From Finegoldia magna (GTDB lineage: Bacteria > Bacillota > Clostridia > Tissierellales > Peptoniphilaceae): a stretch of DNA of 13,037 bases. Where the stretch lies: contig NZ_JAGYZD010000024.1 of NCBI RefSeq assembly GCF_018371055.1, forward strand, positions 1 to 13,037, written 5' to 3'. Of this stretch, positions 5,780 to 12,888 are shown one piece after another; the first letter of the stretch is position 1, and every line of letters begins with the position of its first letter. Made by a program: the position numbers and the translations under genes. The notes under the pieces were generated by a model. It was not told the origin of the DNA. It did not search any database and worked only from the letters and a program-made list of their open reading frames with translations.

Positions 5780-6010
5780 TTATAATCCTAAAGCTTCTTT
5801 TAATTTAGCTTGATCAAATCCAACTATTTCTTCGTCACCTATGATCGTAACAGGTACACCCATGTGACCTTTTTTCATAAGTTCTTTTCTAGCTTCTTGA
5901 TCTTGTGATATATTTTTTTCTGTATATTTTATGTTGTTTTCGTCCATATAATCTTTTGCAGCGTGGCAATATTGACATCCATCACTTGTATAAATTACTA
6001 CGTCTTTCAT
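5780..6010 (-). CDS. Glutaredoxin / NrdH-type redoxin
   Basis: A 76-aa single-domain glutaredoxin-fold protein with the redox pair C12-Q-Y-C15 after the first strand. The cis-proline loop GVPVTIIG is at 51-58 and the GFD motif at 64-66, all as in NrdH and clostridial glutaredoxins. It probably passes electrons from thioredoxin reductase or a low-molecular-weight thiol to a reductase such as ribonucleotide reductase; which one is not shown by context. It follows ksgA by 52 bp with no terminator between, so it can be the last gene of the metG operon, but it also has a weak own promoter and a very strong AAGGAGGT ribosome-binding site. It differs from the CPDC paralogue at 3322-3588 in active-site residues and lacks that protein's central insertion. 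Confidence 0.88.
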   Translation of the reverse strand: MKDVVIYTSDGCQYCHAAKDYMDENNIKYTEKNISQDQEARKELMKKGHMGVPVTIIGDEEIVGFDQAKLKEALGL

Positions 6011-6040
6011 AAAAATACCTCCTTAAAAGTCTGTATTTTA

Positions 6041-6070
6041 TATATACCCTTATTTGAAAATCCTAATCAA
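6041..6070 (-). promoter_or_regulatory. Possible internal promoter for the glutaredoxin gene
   Basis: TTGATT (6065-6070, across the ksgA stop codon), 18-nt spacer, TATATA (6041-6046). The match is moderate, but the strong Shine-Dalgarno and the 52-bp gap make separate expression plausible. Confidence 0.4.
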
Positions 6071-6914
6071 TATTGTTCAACTTCTTTACGATATTTTTGT
6101 AATCTTCCAATGACAAATTCTCAGCTCTCAAATTCTCCTTCAACCCTAGCTCTTGAAGAATTGCCTTTAATTTGTCCTTGTCAACATTCACAAACCCACT
6201 TGTAAAACTGTTTACTATGGTTTTTCTCCTTTTGCTAAAACCCGATCTGATTAATTGACGAAGAAGTTCTTGGTCGATGTCTTCATCTAATTTTTTAAGC
6301 TTCATATTTACAACGGCACTGTCTACTTTTGGTTGTGGCATGAAAACTGTTTTAGGAGCATTCAGTATTATTTTCGCATCGCTATTTTGTTTTACAAACA
6401 AACTCAATGATGCGTAATCCTTGCTTCCCACATCAGCGACCATTCTGTTAGCCACTTCTTTTTGAATCATAACAGTGATTGATTCAATAATATCTCTGTA
6501 ATTAAACAAATGCTCAATAATCGGAGTTGTAATGTAGTAAGGAAGATTCGCAACCACTTTAAACTTTTTAGCTCCATGATTAAGTTCATTCAAATCTACC
6601 TTCAACACATCTTCGTTTATTATTTGAAAATTATCTCTATCTCCAACAGTGTATTTCAAAACATCCATAAGCCTTGAATCTATTTCAATCGAATACAAAA
6701 ACTTGCATTTGTCGACAAGTCTTTCAGTTAATGTTCCAAAACCAGGTCCAATCTCAATAACGTAATCATCTTCTGTTATATCAGAAAAGTCGATAATATT
6801 TTCAATCAAATTACCATCGATTAGAAAATTTTGCCCCAAAGCCTTTGAGAACTTAAATCCAAATTTGTCCAATATTTCTTTGATGTAGGAAGGTTGGTGT
6901 AGTCTATAACTCAT
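6063..6914 (-). CDS. rsmA: 16S rRNA adenine dimethyltransferase KsgA/RsmA
   Basis: Dimethylates two adjacent adenines in the helix-45 loop of 16S rRNA, using SAM, late in 30S assembly. At 283 aa it is normal length. It has the N-terminal KALGQNFL signature (24-31), the SAM-binding motif EIGPGFGTLT (54-63), a further acidic motif EIDS (77-80), and the catalytic NLPYY (123-127). A C-terminal helical domain carries the SGFSKRRKT segment. The ATG overlaps the rnmV stop codon (ATGA), with GAGGAGG 10 nt upstream, so translation is coupled. Next to rnmV it forms an rRNA-maturation pair, the same neighbourhood as in Bacillus (metS-yabD-rnmV-ksgA). Control comes from the methionine T-box far upstream. 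Also known as ksgA. Confidence 0.97.
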   Translation of the reverse strand: MSYRLHQPSYIKEILDKFGFKFSKALGQNFLIDGNLIENIIDFSDITEDDYVIEIGPGFGTLTERLVDKCKFLYSIEIDSRLMDVLKYTVGDRDNFQIINEDVLKVDLNELNHGAKKFKVVANLPYYITTPIIEHLFNYRDIIESITVMIQKEVANRMVADVGSKDYASLSLFVKQNSDAKIILNAPKTVFMPQPKVDSAVVNMKLKKLDEDIDQELLRQLIRSGFSKRRKTIVNSFTSGFVNVDKDKLKAILQELGLKENLRAENLSLEDYKNIVKKLNNID

Positions 6915-7435
6915 CTATTAATAGCCTCCTCTAATTTTTCTCTTGAAATATTGTAATTATTTAGCATTCTAAGAAAAGATTTCGCATTGCCGTAACCAAT
7001 ATTTAAAATTTTACCAACTTTTATTCTAAGAGCTTTGGATCCTTCACCTACTAATCCATAGTAAATCATATCATCCATCGTGTATTCATTCTTGGAATCA
7101 ATCATTGACGGATGAGCGTTTTCTATGGCGATTTTAATATCTTCTTCCTTTGCATTTTCAATTCCAATGTCCTCATCTTTGATACACAAATCTTGTGCTA
7201 TAAATGCATTTTTTGCGTTTGGAATAAAATCATTAATTCTTTTTCTGATTTTATTTCCAGCATAGTCTGGATCCGTTAGAATTATTATCCCTCTATCTTG
7301 GTCAATTTTTTTGAGTCTTTTGAGTAATTTATCGCTAAAATAAATCCCACCTGTGCATATTACTTCACAATCTAATGCTCTTTTGACTCTTTGCTCATCG
7401 TCTCTTCCTTCGACAACTATTATTTCTTTTATCAT
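6911..7435 (-). CDS. rnmV: Ribonuclease M5
   Basis: Toprim-domain endonuclease that trims 5S rRNA precursors to their mature ends in Firmicutes, acting on the precursor bound to ribosomal protein L18. The protein has 174 aa. The Toprim glutamate is in VVEGRDDEQ (E9) and the DxD pair in LTDPDYAG (D55, D57), both intact. A C-terminal region of basic and helical character (about 125-174) matches the family's RNA-recognition part. It starts 3 nt after the tatD stop and overlaps ksgA by 4 nt, so it is firmly within the operon. The ribosome-binding site is modest (GGATGG). Other primase-like Toprim proteins are alternatives, but length and neighbours settle the call. Confidence 0.94.
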   Translation of the reverse strand: MIKEIIVVEGRDDEQRVKRALDCEVICTGGIYFSDKLLKRLKKIDQDRGIIILTDPDYAGNKIRKRINDFIPNAKNAFIAQDLCIKDEDIGIENAKEEDIKIAIENAHPSMIDSKNEYTMDDMIYYGLVGEGSKALRIKVGKILNIGYGNAKSFLRMLNNYNISREKLEEAINR

Positions 7436-7438
7436 AAT

Positions 7439-8206
7439 TTACCATCCAAAAATATCATCGGCATTATTGCAAATGATTTGTGCAGCTTCTTTTTCCGACA
7501 TTTTTTTCAACAAACTAACTTCTTGTAACACCAAATTCACATATTTTGGTTCGTTTCTTTTCCCGCGATATGGATGAGGCGTCAAATAAGGAGAATCTGT
7601 TTCTACTAAAATTTTATCGATTGGTAGTTTTTCACAAGTTTCCTTGACATTTCTTGCATTCTTAAATGTCACAACTCCACTAAATGAAATATAATATCCC
7701 AAATCAATAAATTTCATTGCCATTTCATAGCTTCCAGAATAAGAGTGCATTATTCCTCTTACATTAGGAATTTTTTTCAAGATATCGTATGTGTCTTGGA
7801 TCGCATCTCTTGTGTGAATTATAACAGGCAAATTTTTTCTCTCAGCGATTTGCATTTGTTTTTCAAATAGATATTTTTGCTTGTCCTTGTCGTGTTCATA
7901 ATGATAGTCCAGTCCGATTTCTCCGATTGCTTTGCATTTTGGATTATCAGCTAACTCTTCTATCCTAGAAATATCCTCATCTGTGAATCTACTATCTTCT
8001 TCTGGATGAATTCCCACAGCATTGTATAAGAAATCATACTTTTCAGATAATTCAATTGCTTTAATGGAGTTTTCAACATTGTCACTTGGAAGCATAGCTT
8101 TTACAACAGAATTGGATTTAAGATTTTCGATAATTTTATCCCTATCAAAATCAAATTTCTCATCTGTCAAGTGACAATGTGTATCGTATATTACATATTC
8201 TCCCAT
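7439..8206 (-). CDS. tatD: TatD-family metal-dependent hydrolase
   Basis: Amidohydrolase-fold enzyme of the TatD group; members act as 3'-5' exonucleases on DNA or RNA and as D-aminoacyl-tRNA deacylases, so the in vivo substrate is uncertain. The protein has 255 aa. Metal-binding residues are visible: DTHCHL with H10 and H12, GEIGLDY with E96, HTRDA with H131, MHSYSG with H154, and VETDSP with D204. The ATG shares one base with the metG stop codon (TAATG), and the nearest GGAG is 13 nt away, so initiation probably depends on coupling to metG. The position between metG and rnmV equals that of yabD in Bacillus. The symbol is a family name rather than a proven orthology. Confidence 0.93.
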   Translation of the reverse strand: MGEYVIYDTHCHLTDEKFDFDRDKIIENLKSNSVVKAMLPSDNVENSIKAIELSEKYDFLYNAVGIHPEEDSRFTDEDISRIEELADNPKCKAIGEIGLDYHYEHDKDKQKYLFEKQMQIAERKNLPVIIHTRDAIQDTYDILKKIPNVRGIMHSYSGSYEMAMKFIDLGYYISFSGVVTFKNARNVKETCEKLPIDKILVETDSPYLTPHPYRGKRNEPKYVNLVLQEVSLLKKMSEKEAAQIICNNADDIFGW

Positions 8207-10203
8207 TAAGATACAGTCGCTCCATCTTCAAATTCTGAGTCAAGTAGACTTGCCATAGTCAAGTTATCGCCCTTACTTGCTGCAAGAAGCATACCTTGAG
8301 ATTCTACTCCTCTCAATTTAACAGGCTTCAAATTATACACAACAATAACCTTCTTACCTATCAAATCATCTGGTTCGTACCAGTTTTTGATACCAGAAAC
8401 TATTTGTCTTGTTTCTTCTCCGATTTTAACCTTGAAAACCAACAGTTTATCGGCATCCGGATGTTGAGTTGCTTCTACAATTTGTCCAACTCTCAAATCA
8501 AGTTTGTCAAAATCATCTATAGTTATTTCTTCTTTATTCTTAGTTTTCTTTGATTTTTTCTTAGATTCTTTAGGAGCTTCTTCGTTATTGTCTCTTAATT
8601 CAGAAACTTTCTTACCAGTTCTTTCTTCGATTAATTTGTCGTTAACTTCATTCAATCTTTCAGTTTCTTTCTTGATGTCCAATCTATTGAACAAGTTTTC
8701 TCCTCTTTGAACATTAGTGCCAGCGATAGTTTTACCGAACACTTTTCCATCTTCCCATTTGATTTCAGGAAGACCGATTTGTTCTTTGATTTTGTTGCTA
8801 GTTTCTGTGATAAAAGGAGAAGTTAATATACAAATAACTCTTATTGCATCCATCAAATTATACAAAACAGTTTTCAATCTTTCTGGATCTTCTTTAATCA
8901 AAATCCAAGGAGTAGTTTCATCAATATATTTGTTGGCTCTTCTAACAACTTTCCAAATTTCTTCAAGTGCATTTGAAAAATCAAGTTCTTCTAATAACTC
9001 TTCAACTTTTTCTTGGCATCCTACAACTACAGATATCAAACTCTTGTCGATATCGTTGTTATCATTTGGTTGTGGAATAACACCGTCAAAATATTTTTCA
9101 ACCATTGACACTGATCTGCTCACAAGATTTCCCAAATCATTTACCAAATCCGAGTTAAATCTGTTCATAAATCTTTCTGTAGTAAAGTTACCATCATTAC
9201 CAAAAGTAAAATCTCTTAAAATGTAGTATTTCAAAGCATCTACACCGTACAAATCAATAATTGGTTCTGGATAATAAACATTTCCCTTTGATTTACTCAT
9301 CTTATCTTCATTGAACAAAATCCATCCATGAGCGAAAACTCTCTTTGGTAATGGCAAATCCAACGCCATCAACAATGCTGGCCAAATAATTGTATGGAAT
9401 CTTACAATTTCTTTTCCAACCAAGTGAATATCGCATGGCCAGAATTTATTGAATAATTCTTCGTCTTGTCCATATCCAATTCCAGTCAAGTAACAGCTAA
9501 GCGCATCAATCCACACGTAGATTATATGCTTATCATCAAAAGGAACCTTAACTCCCCAGTCAAAACTTGTACGAGATACTGATAAATCTTCCAATTCACC
9601 ACTTAAAAAGTTATTAACCATTTCGTTCTTACGAGATTCTGGCTTTAAGAAATCTGGATTATCTTTGTACAATTGTAAAATTCTATCTTTATATTTTGAT
9701 AATCTGAAAAAGTACGATTCTTCTTCGTGATAGTGAACATCACGTCCACAATCTGGACATTTTCCATCCTTTAGTTGTGATTCTGTCCAGAAAGCTTCAC
9801 AATCGACACAATAATGTCCCTTATAAGTAGATTTGTATATATCTCCCTTATCGTATAATTTTTGGAAAATTTCTTGAACATTTTTTTCGTGAGCCTTGTC
9901 TGTACTTCTTACAAAACTATCTATATCTATGTCAAGTTTCTTCCACAAATCCTTAGCGCTTTGTACAATTGGATCAATATAATTTAATGGATTATCACCC
10001 ATGTTCTTTTCTTTTGCTTTTTCGTATAATTTTTGGCCGTGTTCATCAGTACCTGTAGTCAAAAACACATCATAGCCTTGGATTTTTTTGAACTTTTTCA
10101 AAGTATCCGCAATAATTGTCGTATAGGTATGACCTAAATGTAAGTTACTACTTGGATAATAAATCGGTGTAGTGATGTAGTATGATTTCTTTTCTTCTGA
10201 CAT
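8206..10203 (-). CDS. metG: Methionyl-tRNA synthetase with C-terminal tRNA-binding domain
   Basis: Class I aminoacyl-tRNA synthetase that attaches methionine to initiator and elongator tRNA-Met. It is 665 aa, the same size as the Bacillus enzyme. Order: catalytic Rossmann domain with HLGH at 22-25; a zinc-binding insertion with C132, C135, C149 and C152; KMSKS at 301-305; helical anticodon-binding domain (about 340-520). A lysine-rich linker (about 545-558) leads to an EMAP-II/Trbp111-like OB domain (about 563-665), which aids tRNA binding and dimerisation. The ATG is preceded by AGGAGGG five bases upstream. It is the first gene of its operon and is controlled by the T-box leader. Everything needed for activity appears intact. 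Confidence 0.98.
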   Translation of the reverse strand: MSEEKKSYYITTPIYYPSSNLHLGHTYTTIIADTLKKFKKIQGYDVFLTTGTDEHGQKLYEKAKEKNMGDNPLNYIDPIVQSAKDLWKKLDIDIDSFVRSTDKAHEKNVQEIFQKLYDKGDIYKSTYKGHYCVDCEAFWTESQLKDGKCPDCGRDVHYHEEESYFFRLSKYKDRILQLYKDNPDFLKPESRKNEMVNNFLSGELEDLSVSRTSFDWGVKVPFDDKHIIYVWIDALSCYLTGIGYGQDEELFNKFWPCDIHLVGKEIVRFHTIIWPALLMALDLPLPKRVFAHGWILFNEDKMSKSKGNVYYPEPIIDLYGVDALKYYILRDFTFGNDGNFTTERFMNRFNSDLVNDLGNLVSRSVSMVEKYFDGVIPQPNDNNDIDKSLISVVVGCQEKVEELLEELDFSNALEEIWKVVRRANKYIDETTPWILIKEDPERLKTVLYNLMDAIRVICILTSPFITETSNKIKEQIGLPEIKWEDGKVFGKTIAGTNVQRGENLFNRLDIKKETERLNEVNDKLIEERTGKKVSELRDNNEEAPKESKKKSKKTKNKEEITIDDFDKLDLRVGQIVEATQHPDADKLLVFKVKIGEETRQIVSGIKNWYEPDDLIGKKVIVVYNLKPVKLRGVESQGMLLAASKGDNLTMASLLDSEFEDGATVS

Positions 10204-10230
10204 AATTTCCCTCCTAAATAAACTACAATA

Positions 10231-10269
10231 AAATAAAAAATCCCTTATATGACATACATCATATAAGGG
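10231..10269 (-). terminator. T-box terminator hairpin
   Basis: CCCTTATATGA and TCATATAAGGG (plus arms 10242-10252 and 10259-10269) form an 11-bp stem with a 6-nt loop, followed on the minus strand by a U-rich run. Its CCCTT is also needed for the antiterminator, so the two folds exclude each other. Confidence 0.92.
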
Positions 10270-10507
10270 CGAAAATCCGCGTTACCACCTTAATTTTAGA
10301 ATATAAAATATTCTCTCATTGTTTGGCACATTAATGCCTAGCATTTGATAACGGATGCTCCCGGAAAAATTTAAAAGCATAAGCTATTCAACTTTTCAAA
10401 CTCAAAGACCATATTCTGTAACAATCTAATATCTTATTCCACCATACTAAGACTCTCTTTAAAAAAATTATTACATACTCATCTCATCGTAGTCATTTTA
10501 TCAATAT
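10231..10507 (-). promoter_or_regulatory. Methionine-specific T-box riboswitch leader
   Basis: Senses uncharged tRNA-Met and permits transcription of the metG operon. Stem I spans about 10494-10407, with AGTA opening the specifier loop. The distal part has the conserved AG-bulge/GGTGGAA elements between TCTTA and TAAGA. GAAT then precedes the specifier codon ATG at 10412-10410. A GGCA/TGCC hairpin and an AGAATAT/ATATTCT hairpin (stem III) follow. The T-box reads AAGGTGGTAACGCG (minus strand, about 10291-10278). It can form AGG-bulge-GCG with CGC-CCT as the antiterminator, and U in TGGT would pair with discriminator A73 of tRNA-Met. The bulge reads TGGTAAC instead of the usual TGGNACC. Confidence 0.95.
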
Positions 10508-10513
10508 ATTTAA

Positions 10514-10541
10514 ATAATATCATAATCAAATGATTTGTCAA
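10514..10541 (-). promoter_or_regulatory. Promoter of the metG operon
   Basis: Perfect -35 TTGACA (10536-10541), 16-nt spacer, -10 TATTAT (10514-10519) with an extended TG. It begins six bases past the U-run of the rplL terminator, leaving no gap for upstream control. Confidence 0.85.
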
Positions 10542-10547
10542 GCAATT

Positions 10548-10578
10548 AAAAAAGAGAGGCTATTGTGCATAACCTCTC
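10548..10578 (-). terminator. Terminator of the rplJ-rplL operon
   Basis: GAGAGGTTAT pairs with ATAGCCTCTC (10 bp, one G-U) around a 5-nt loop, followed by U6 on the minus strand. It lies 14 nt after the rplL stop codon. Confidence 0.93.
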
Positions 10579-10592
10579 CATAAATTTATCGA

Positions 10593-10964
10593 CTATTTTA
10601 ATTCGATAGTAGCTCCAACTTCTTCAAGTTTAGCTTTTAATTCTTCAGCTTCTTCTTTAGAAGCGCCTTCTTTGATTGCTTTAGGAGCTTCGTCTACGAT
10701 AGCTTTAGCATCTTTTAATCCTAAACCAGTTAAGTCTTTAACTGCTTTGATAACTTTCATTTTAGCGTCACCAGCTGATGCTAAGATTACATCAAATTCT
10801 GATTTTTCTTCTGCTGCTGCTCCACCTGCTGCTGGTGCTGCACCTGCTACAGCTACAGGAGCTGCTGCTGATACTCCAAATTTTTCTTCTGCTTTTTCTA
10901 CTAATTCATTTAATTCAAGAACAGTTAAGCCTTCAACTGCTTCTAAGATTTCATCTATTGACAT
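10593..10964 (-). CDS. rplL: 50S ribosomal protein L7/L12
   Basis: Forms the flexible ribosomal stalk that recruits and activates translation GTPases; present as dimers bound to L10. The protein is 123 aa, typical. Its N-terminal dimerisation helices (1-30), alanine-rich hinge (about 34-52, with [19 protein letters not shown]) and globular C-terminal domain (about 54-123, with the [18 protein letters not shown] factor-binding helices) are all intact. ATG 10964 has TGGAGGT upstream. It follows rplJ by 29 nt and shares the L10-leader control, as is usual. Its codon use is visibly biased, with repeated GCT and GAA, as expected of a highly expressed gene. Confidence 0.98.
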   Translation of the reverse strand: MSIDEILEAVEGLTVLELNELVEKAEEKFGVSAAAPVAVAGAAPAAGGAAAEEKSEFDVILASAGDAKMKVIKAVKDLTGLGLKDAKAIVDEAPKAIKEGASKEEAEELKAKLEEVGATIELK

Positions 10965-10993
10965 TTTTTACCTCCAAATTTTATTTTAATTAA

Positions 10994-11536
10994 TTATTCT
11001 TCTACTGTTTCAGTAGTTTCGTTTGATTCAGCTTCTTCTGAACCTTCAGCTTTTGATTTAGCAATAGCATCTGCTAAATATACAAATTTTGATACTGGAG
11101 CTTTGAAGCTTCCAAGCATTTTTGTAAGAAGAACTTCTCTTGAAGGGATAGATGCGATTTTCTTTACACCTTCAACATCTAAGAATTTGTCTCCTAAATA
11201 ACCTGCTTTAATTTCTAAATTTTCGTGATCTGCTGCGAATTCTTTAGCTATTCTAGCTGCAGCGATTGGATCATCCATACTGAATGCAACCGCGTTAGGA
11301 CCAGATAAGTAATCTAAGAATCCATCAAATCCCAATTCTTTAAAAGCAAAATTCATCATTGTGTTTTTGTATACTTTGAATAATACATTTTCATTTCTGA
11401 ATTTTTCTCTTAATTCTGTTGCTTCACTAACATCTAATCCTCTATAATCAACGATAACCATTGATTTAGCATCATTAATGTGTCCTTTAATTTCTTCGAC
11501 AACAGCTTTCTTTTGATTTAAAACGTGTTCTTTCAT
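10994..11536 (-). CDS. rplJ: 50S ribosomal protein L10
   Basis: Binds 23S rRNA at the stalk base and anchors L7/L12 dimers through its C-terminal helix; also the autorepressor that binds its own mRNA leader with L12. The protein is 180 aa. The N-terminal rRNA-binding domain includes MVIVDYRGLDVSEATELR (about 26-43) and the segment FKVYKNTMMNFAF (about 53-65). The GPNAVAF and GYLGDKFLDVEGV segments and the L12-binding helix near 140-165 are recognisable. The tail after residue 164 is strongly acidic (EGSEEAESNETTETVEE) and makes it slightly longer than the usual 165-175 aa. ATG 11536 has GGAGGTG eight to nine bases upstream. Confidence 0.97.
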   Translation of the reverse strand: MKEHVLNQKKAVVEEIKGHINDAKSMVIVDYRGLDVSEATELREKFRNENVLFKVYKNTMMNFAFKELGFDGFLDYLSGPNAVAFSMDDPIAAARIAKEFAADHENLEIKAGYLGDKFLDVEGVKKIASIPSREVLLTKMLGSFKAPVSKFVYLADAIAKSKAEGSEEAESNETTETVEE

Positions 11537-11680
11537 TATTTCACCTCCATGAAAAAGGCTACACTAAAAAAGTCTTTCCATCCAAAGACAGAAAGACTGA
11601 TAAACTCATATCTTATGCTCCTCTGTAGGATGATTAAACTTTAATAGTCCCTACTGTCTTCGGTAGCCCAAATTAATTAC
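11537..11680 (-). promoter_or_regulatory. L10 (rplJ) autoregulatory mRNA leader
   Basis: The 144-nt untranslated leader between promoter and rplJ. Its 5' half carries the pattern of the L10 leader family: CCGAAGACAGTAGGG (about 11664-11650) and the complementary CCTAC (11629-11625), followed by AGAGGAGCATAAG. In this family the bent helix mimics the L10 site on 23S rRNA and is bound by the L10-L12 complex. The 3' half holds a terminator hairpin (11566-11598), so excess L10 probably favours early termination. The call rests on recognised conserved sequence and position. Confidence 0.85.
11566..11598 (-). terminator. Attenuator terminator in the L10 leader
   Basis: AGTCTTTC and GAAAGACT (plus arms 11571-11578 and 11591-11598) pair around 12 nt and are followed by a U-run on the minus strand, about 30 nt before the rplJ start. 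It is a premature terminator rather than a gene end. Confidence 0.8.
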
Positions 11681-11686
11681 TTGATT

Positions 11687-11714
11687 ATTATATCATATTC
11701 AATGAATATGTCAA
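11687..11714 (-). promoter_or_regulatory. Promoter of rplJ-rplL
   Basis: Consensus -35 TTGACA (11709-11714), 16-nt spacer, consensus -10 TATAAT (11687-11692) with an extended TG. It is the most consensus-like promoter in the window, as expected for ribosomal stalk genes. It begins 12 bp after the stop codon of the upstream membrane-protein gene. Confidence 0.92.
11694..11710. repeat. Perfect inverted repeat filling the rplJ promoter spacer
   Basis: CATATTCA and TGAATATG form a perfect palindrome with one central base. It occupies nearly the whole 16-nt spacer and two bases of the -35 box. In DNA this is where a repressor would block polymerase. In RNA it could form a hairpin on read-through transcripts, but no U-run follows. 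The binding factor is unknown. Confidence 0.5.
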
Positions 11715-11725
11715 CACTTTTTTTA

Positions 11726-12871
11726 TTATTTTTCTTCAATAATACAAATGTTTTTGTCTTCTAATTTCTTTTTCTTATATCTGTACAATAATTCATAGAT
11801 TGTAGCAAATATTGGAACGAAAATAAGCATACCAACAATACCACTTACTGCCGCCCCTATGATAACTGCAACTAAAACCCAAATAGATGGAAGTCCTACA
11901 GAAGAACCAACAATTCTAGGATAAGTTACATTACCATCAAATTGTTGAAGAACAATTATGAAAATCACAAACATAATCGCTTTTGAAAAAGATTCGATTA
12001 AAATAATCAAAGCTCCTAGAGCAGCTCCTAGTATCGCTCCAACCAGTGGAATCAACGCTCCAAAACCAATTAATACACTAACTGTTGCAGCGTTTGGAAT
12101 CTTCAACAAATACATTCCTATGAAACACATAAACCCAAGCATAAATGCTTCGATAAATTGGCCTTTGAAGAACGAGTAAAATTTTTCGTAAGCGACTTTG
12201 AAGAAAACAATAATTCTTTTTGCAGTTTTCCCGCTGAAGAAAACATAAGTTAATTCTGTGAATTGTCTTCTCAACGTTTCTTTTGAGAATAATAAATAAA
12301 TTGCAAAAGTAAACGAGACTACAAAACTAAGTACAACAGAAAATACTGTGCTAATTCCAAAAAATACATTGTTCAATATATCCAATCCATTTTTAGTTAA
12401 ATAAGGCTTCAATTTTACAAACAAATCGTGAGTGCTTGTTATAGCGTATGTGTCGTAAATTTTATCTAATTGTTTTGCTATTTCTGGATATTTTCTTAGC
12501 TTTTCAACCAACACCGGAATACCTTGTATTAGTGATTTAATAGCCTCTAAAAAATTAGGAATTATAAGTGTCACTACAAATGTTAATATCGCACTAACTA
12601 TTACTAAGCTTATTAGCAGAGATATTGCCCTTTTTAGACCCGGCTTCGAAGTCCATTTTTTTAAAAGTTTATTCTCAATAAAATTCATCGGCATATTCAA
12701 TACAAAAGCTAATGCAGCACCAATAATAAATGGAGATATAATCGCCATAAAAGTGCCCAATGCATTTCCTATTGATTTTCCATTGAACAAAAGATATGCC
12801 AAAATAACCGGAACGATTAATATAGTAATTCCTATTTGGATTTTTCTTTTGTCATCTTTTAATAATTTCAT
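11726..12871 (-). CDS. AI-2E family (UPF0118) membrane transporter
   Basis: A 381-aa polytopic membrane protein of the AI-2E family. Named members include the AI-2 exporter TqsA and Na+/H+-type transporters, so the substrate cannot be inferred. About eight hydrophobic segments are visible: 12-30, 38-60, 83-105, 172-197, 240-257, 263-292, 298-310 and 330-358. The soluble stretch at 106-170 between the third and fourth is typical. Family signatures occur in order in the second half: a small-residue-rich GALIPLVGAILGAALGAL, QQFDGNVTYPRIVG, and VGLPSIWVLVAV. A basic/acidic cytoplasmic tail ends the protein. The ATG has GGAGG six to seven bases upstream. It sits between rplA and rplJ in the same direction, after a rather weak rplA terminator and without a clear promoter, so it may depend on read-through. 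Confidence 0.9.
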   Translation of the reverse strand: MKLLKDDKRKIQIGITILIVPVILAYLLFNGKSIGNALGTFMAIISPFIIGAALAFVLNMPMNFIENKLLKKWTSKPGLKRAISLLISLVIVSAILTFVVTLIIPNFLEAIKSLIQGIPVLVEKLRKYPEIAKQLDKIYDTYAITSTHDLFVKLKPYLTKNGLDILNNVFFGISTVFSVVLSFVVSFTFAIYLLFSKETLRRQFTELTYVFFSGKTAKRIIVFFKVAYEKFYSFFKGQFIEAFMLGFMCFIGMYLLKIPNAATVSVLIGFGALIPLVGAILGAALGALIILIESFSKAIMFVIFIIVLQQFDGNVTYPRIVGSSVGLPSIWVLVAVIIGAAVSGIVGMLIFVPIFATIYELLYRYKKKKLEDKNICIIEEK

Positions 12872-12888
12872 TTTTTCCTCCGAATTTA

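Noticed and set aside
8717..9226. 169-codon open frame on the plus strand opposite metG
   Set aside because: It lies wholly inside the antisense of a clear MetG catalytic/anticodon-binding region, has no recognisable domain and no good ribosome-binding site; it follows from the codon bias of the real gene.
10411..10413. UAU (tyrosine) read as the T-box specifier
   Set aside because: The frame one base later gives AUG, which fits the metG gene directly downstream; discriminator pairing does not distinguish the two.
10404..10464. Unusually short T-box stem I formed by AAAGA and TCTTT
   Set aside because: A longer pairing (GACT with GGTC, TGTAATAAT with ATTGTTACA, TCTTA with TAAGA) gives the normal full-length stem I with AGTA, GGTGGAA and GAAT elements in place.
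10672..10989. Alanine- or leucine-rich plus-strand frames opposite rplL
   Set aside because: They are reverse complements of the alanine-rich hinge and repetitive GAA/GCT codons of L7/L12; no promoter or Shine-Dalgarno.
11694..11710. Inverted repeat as terminator of the AI-2E family gene
   Set aside because: On the minus strand it is followed by ATATAAT rather than a U-run, and it coincides with the promoter spacer.
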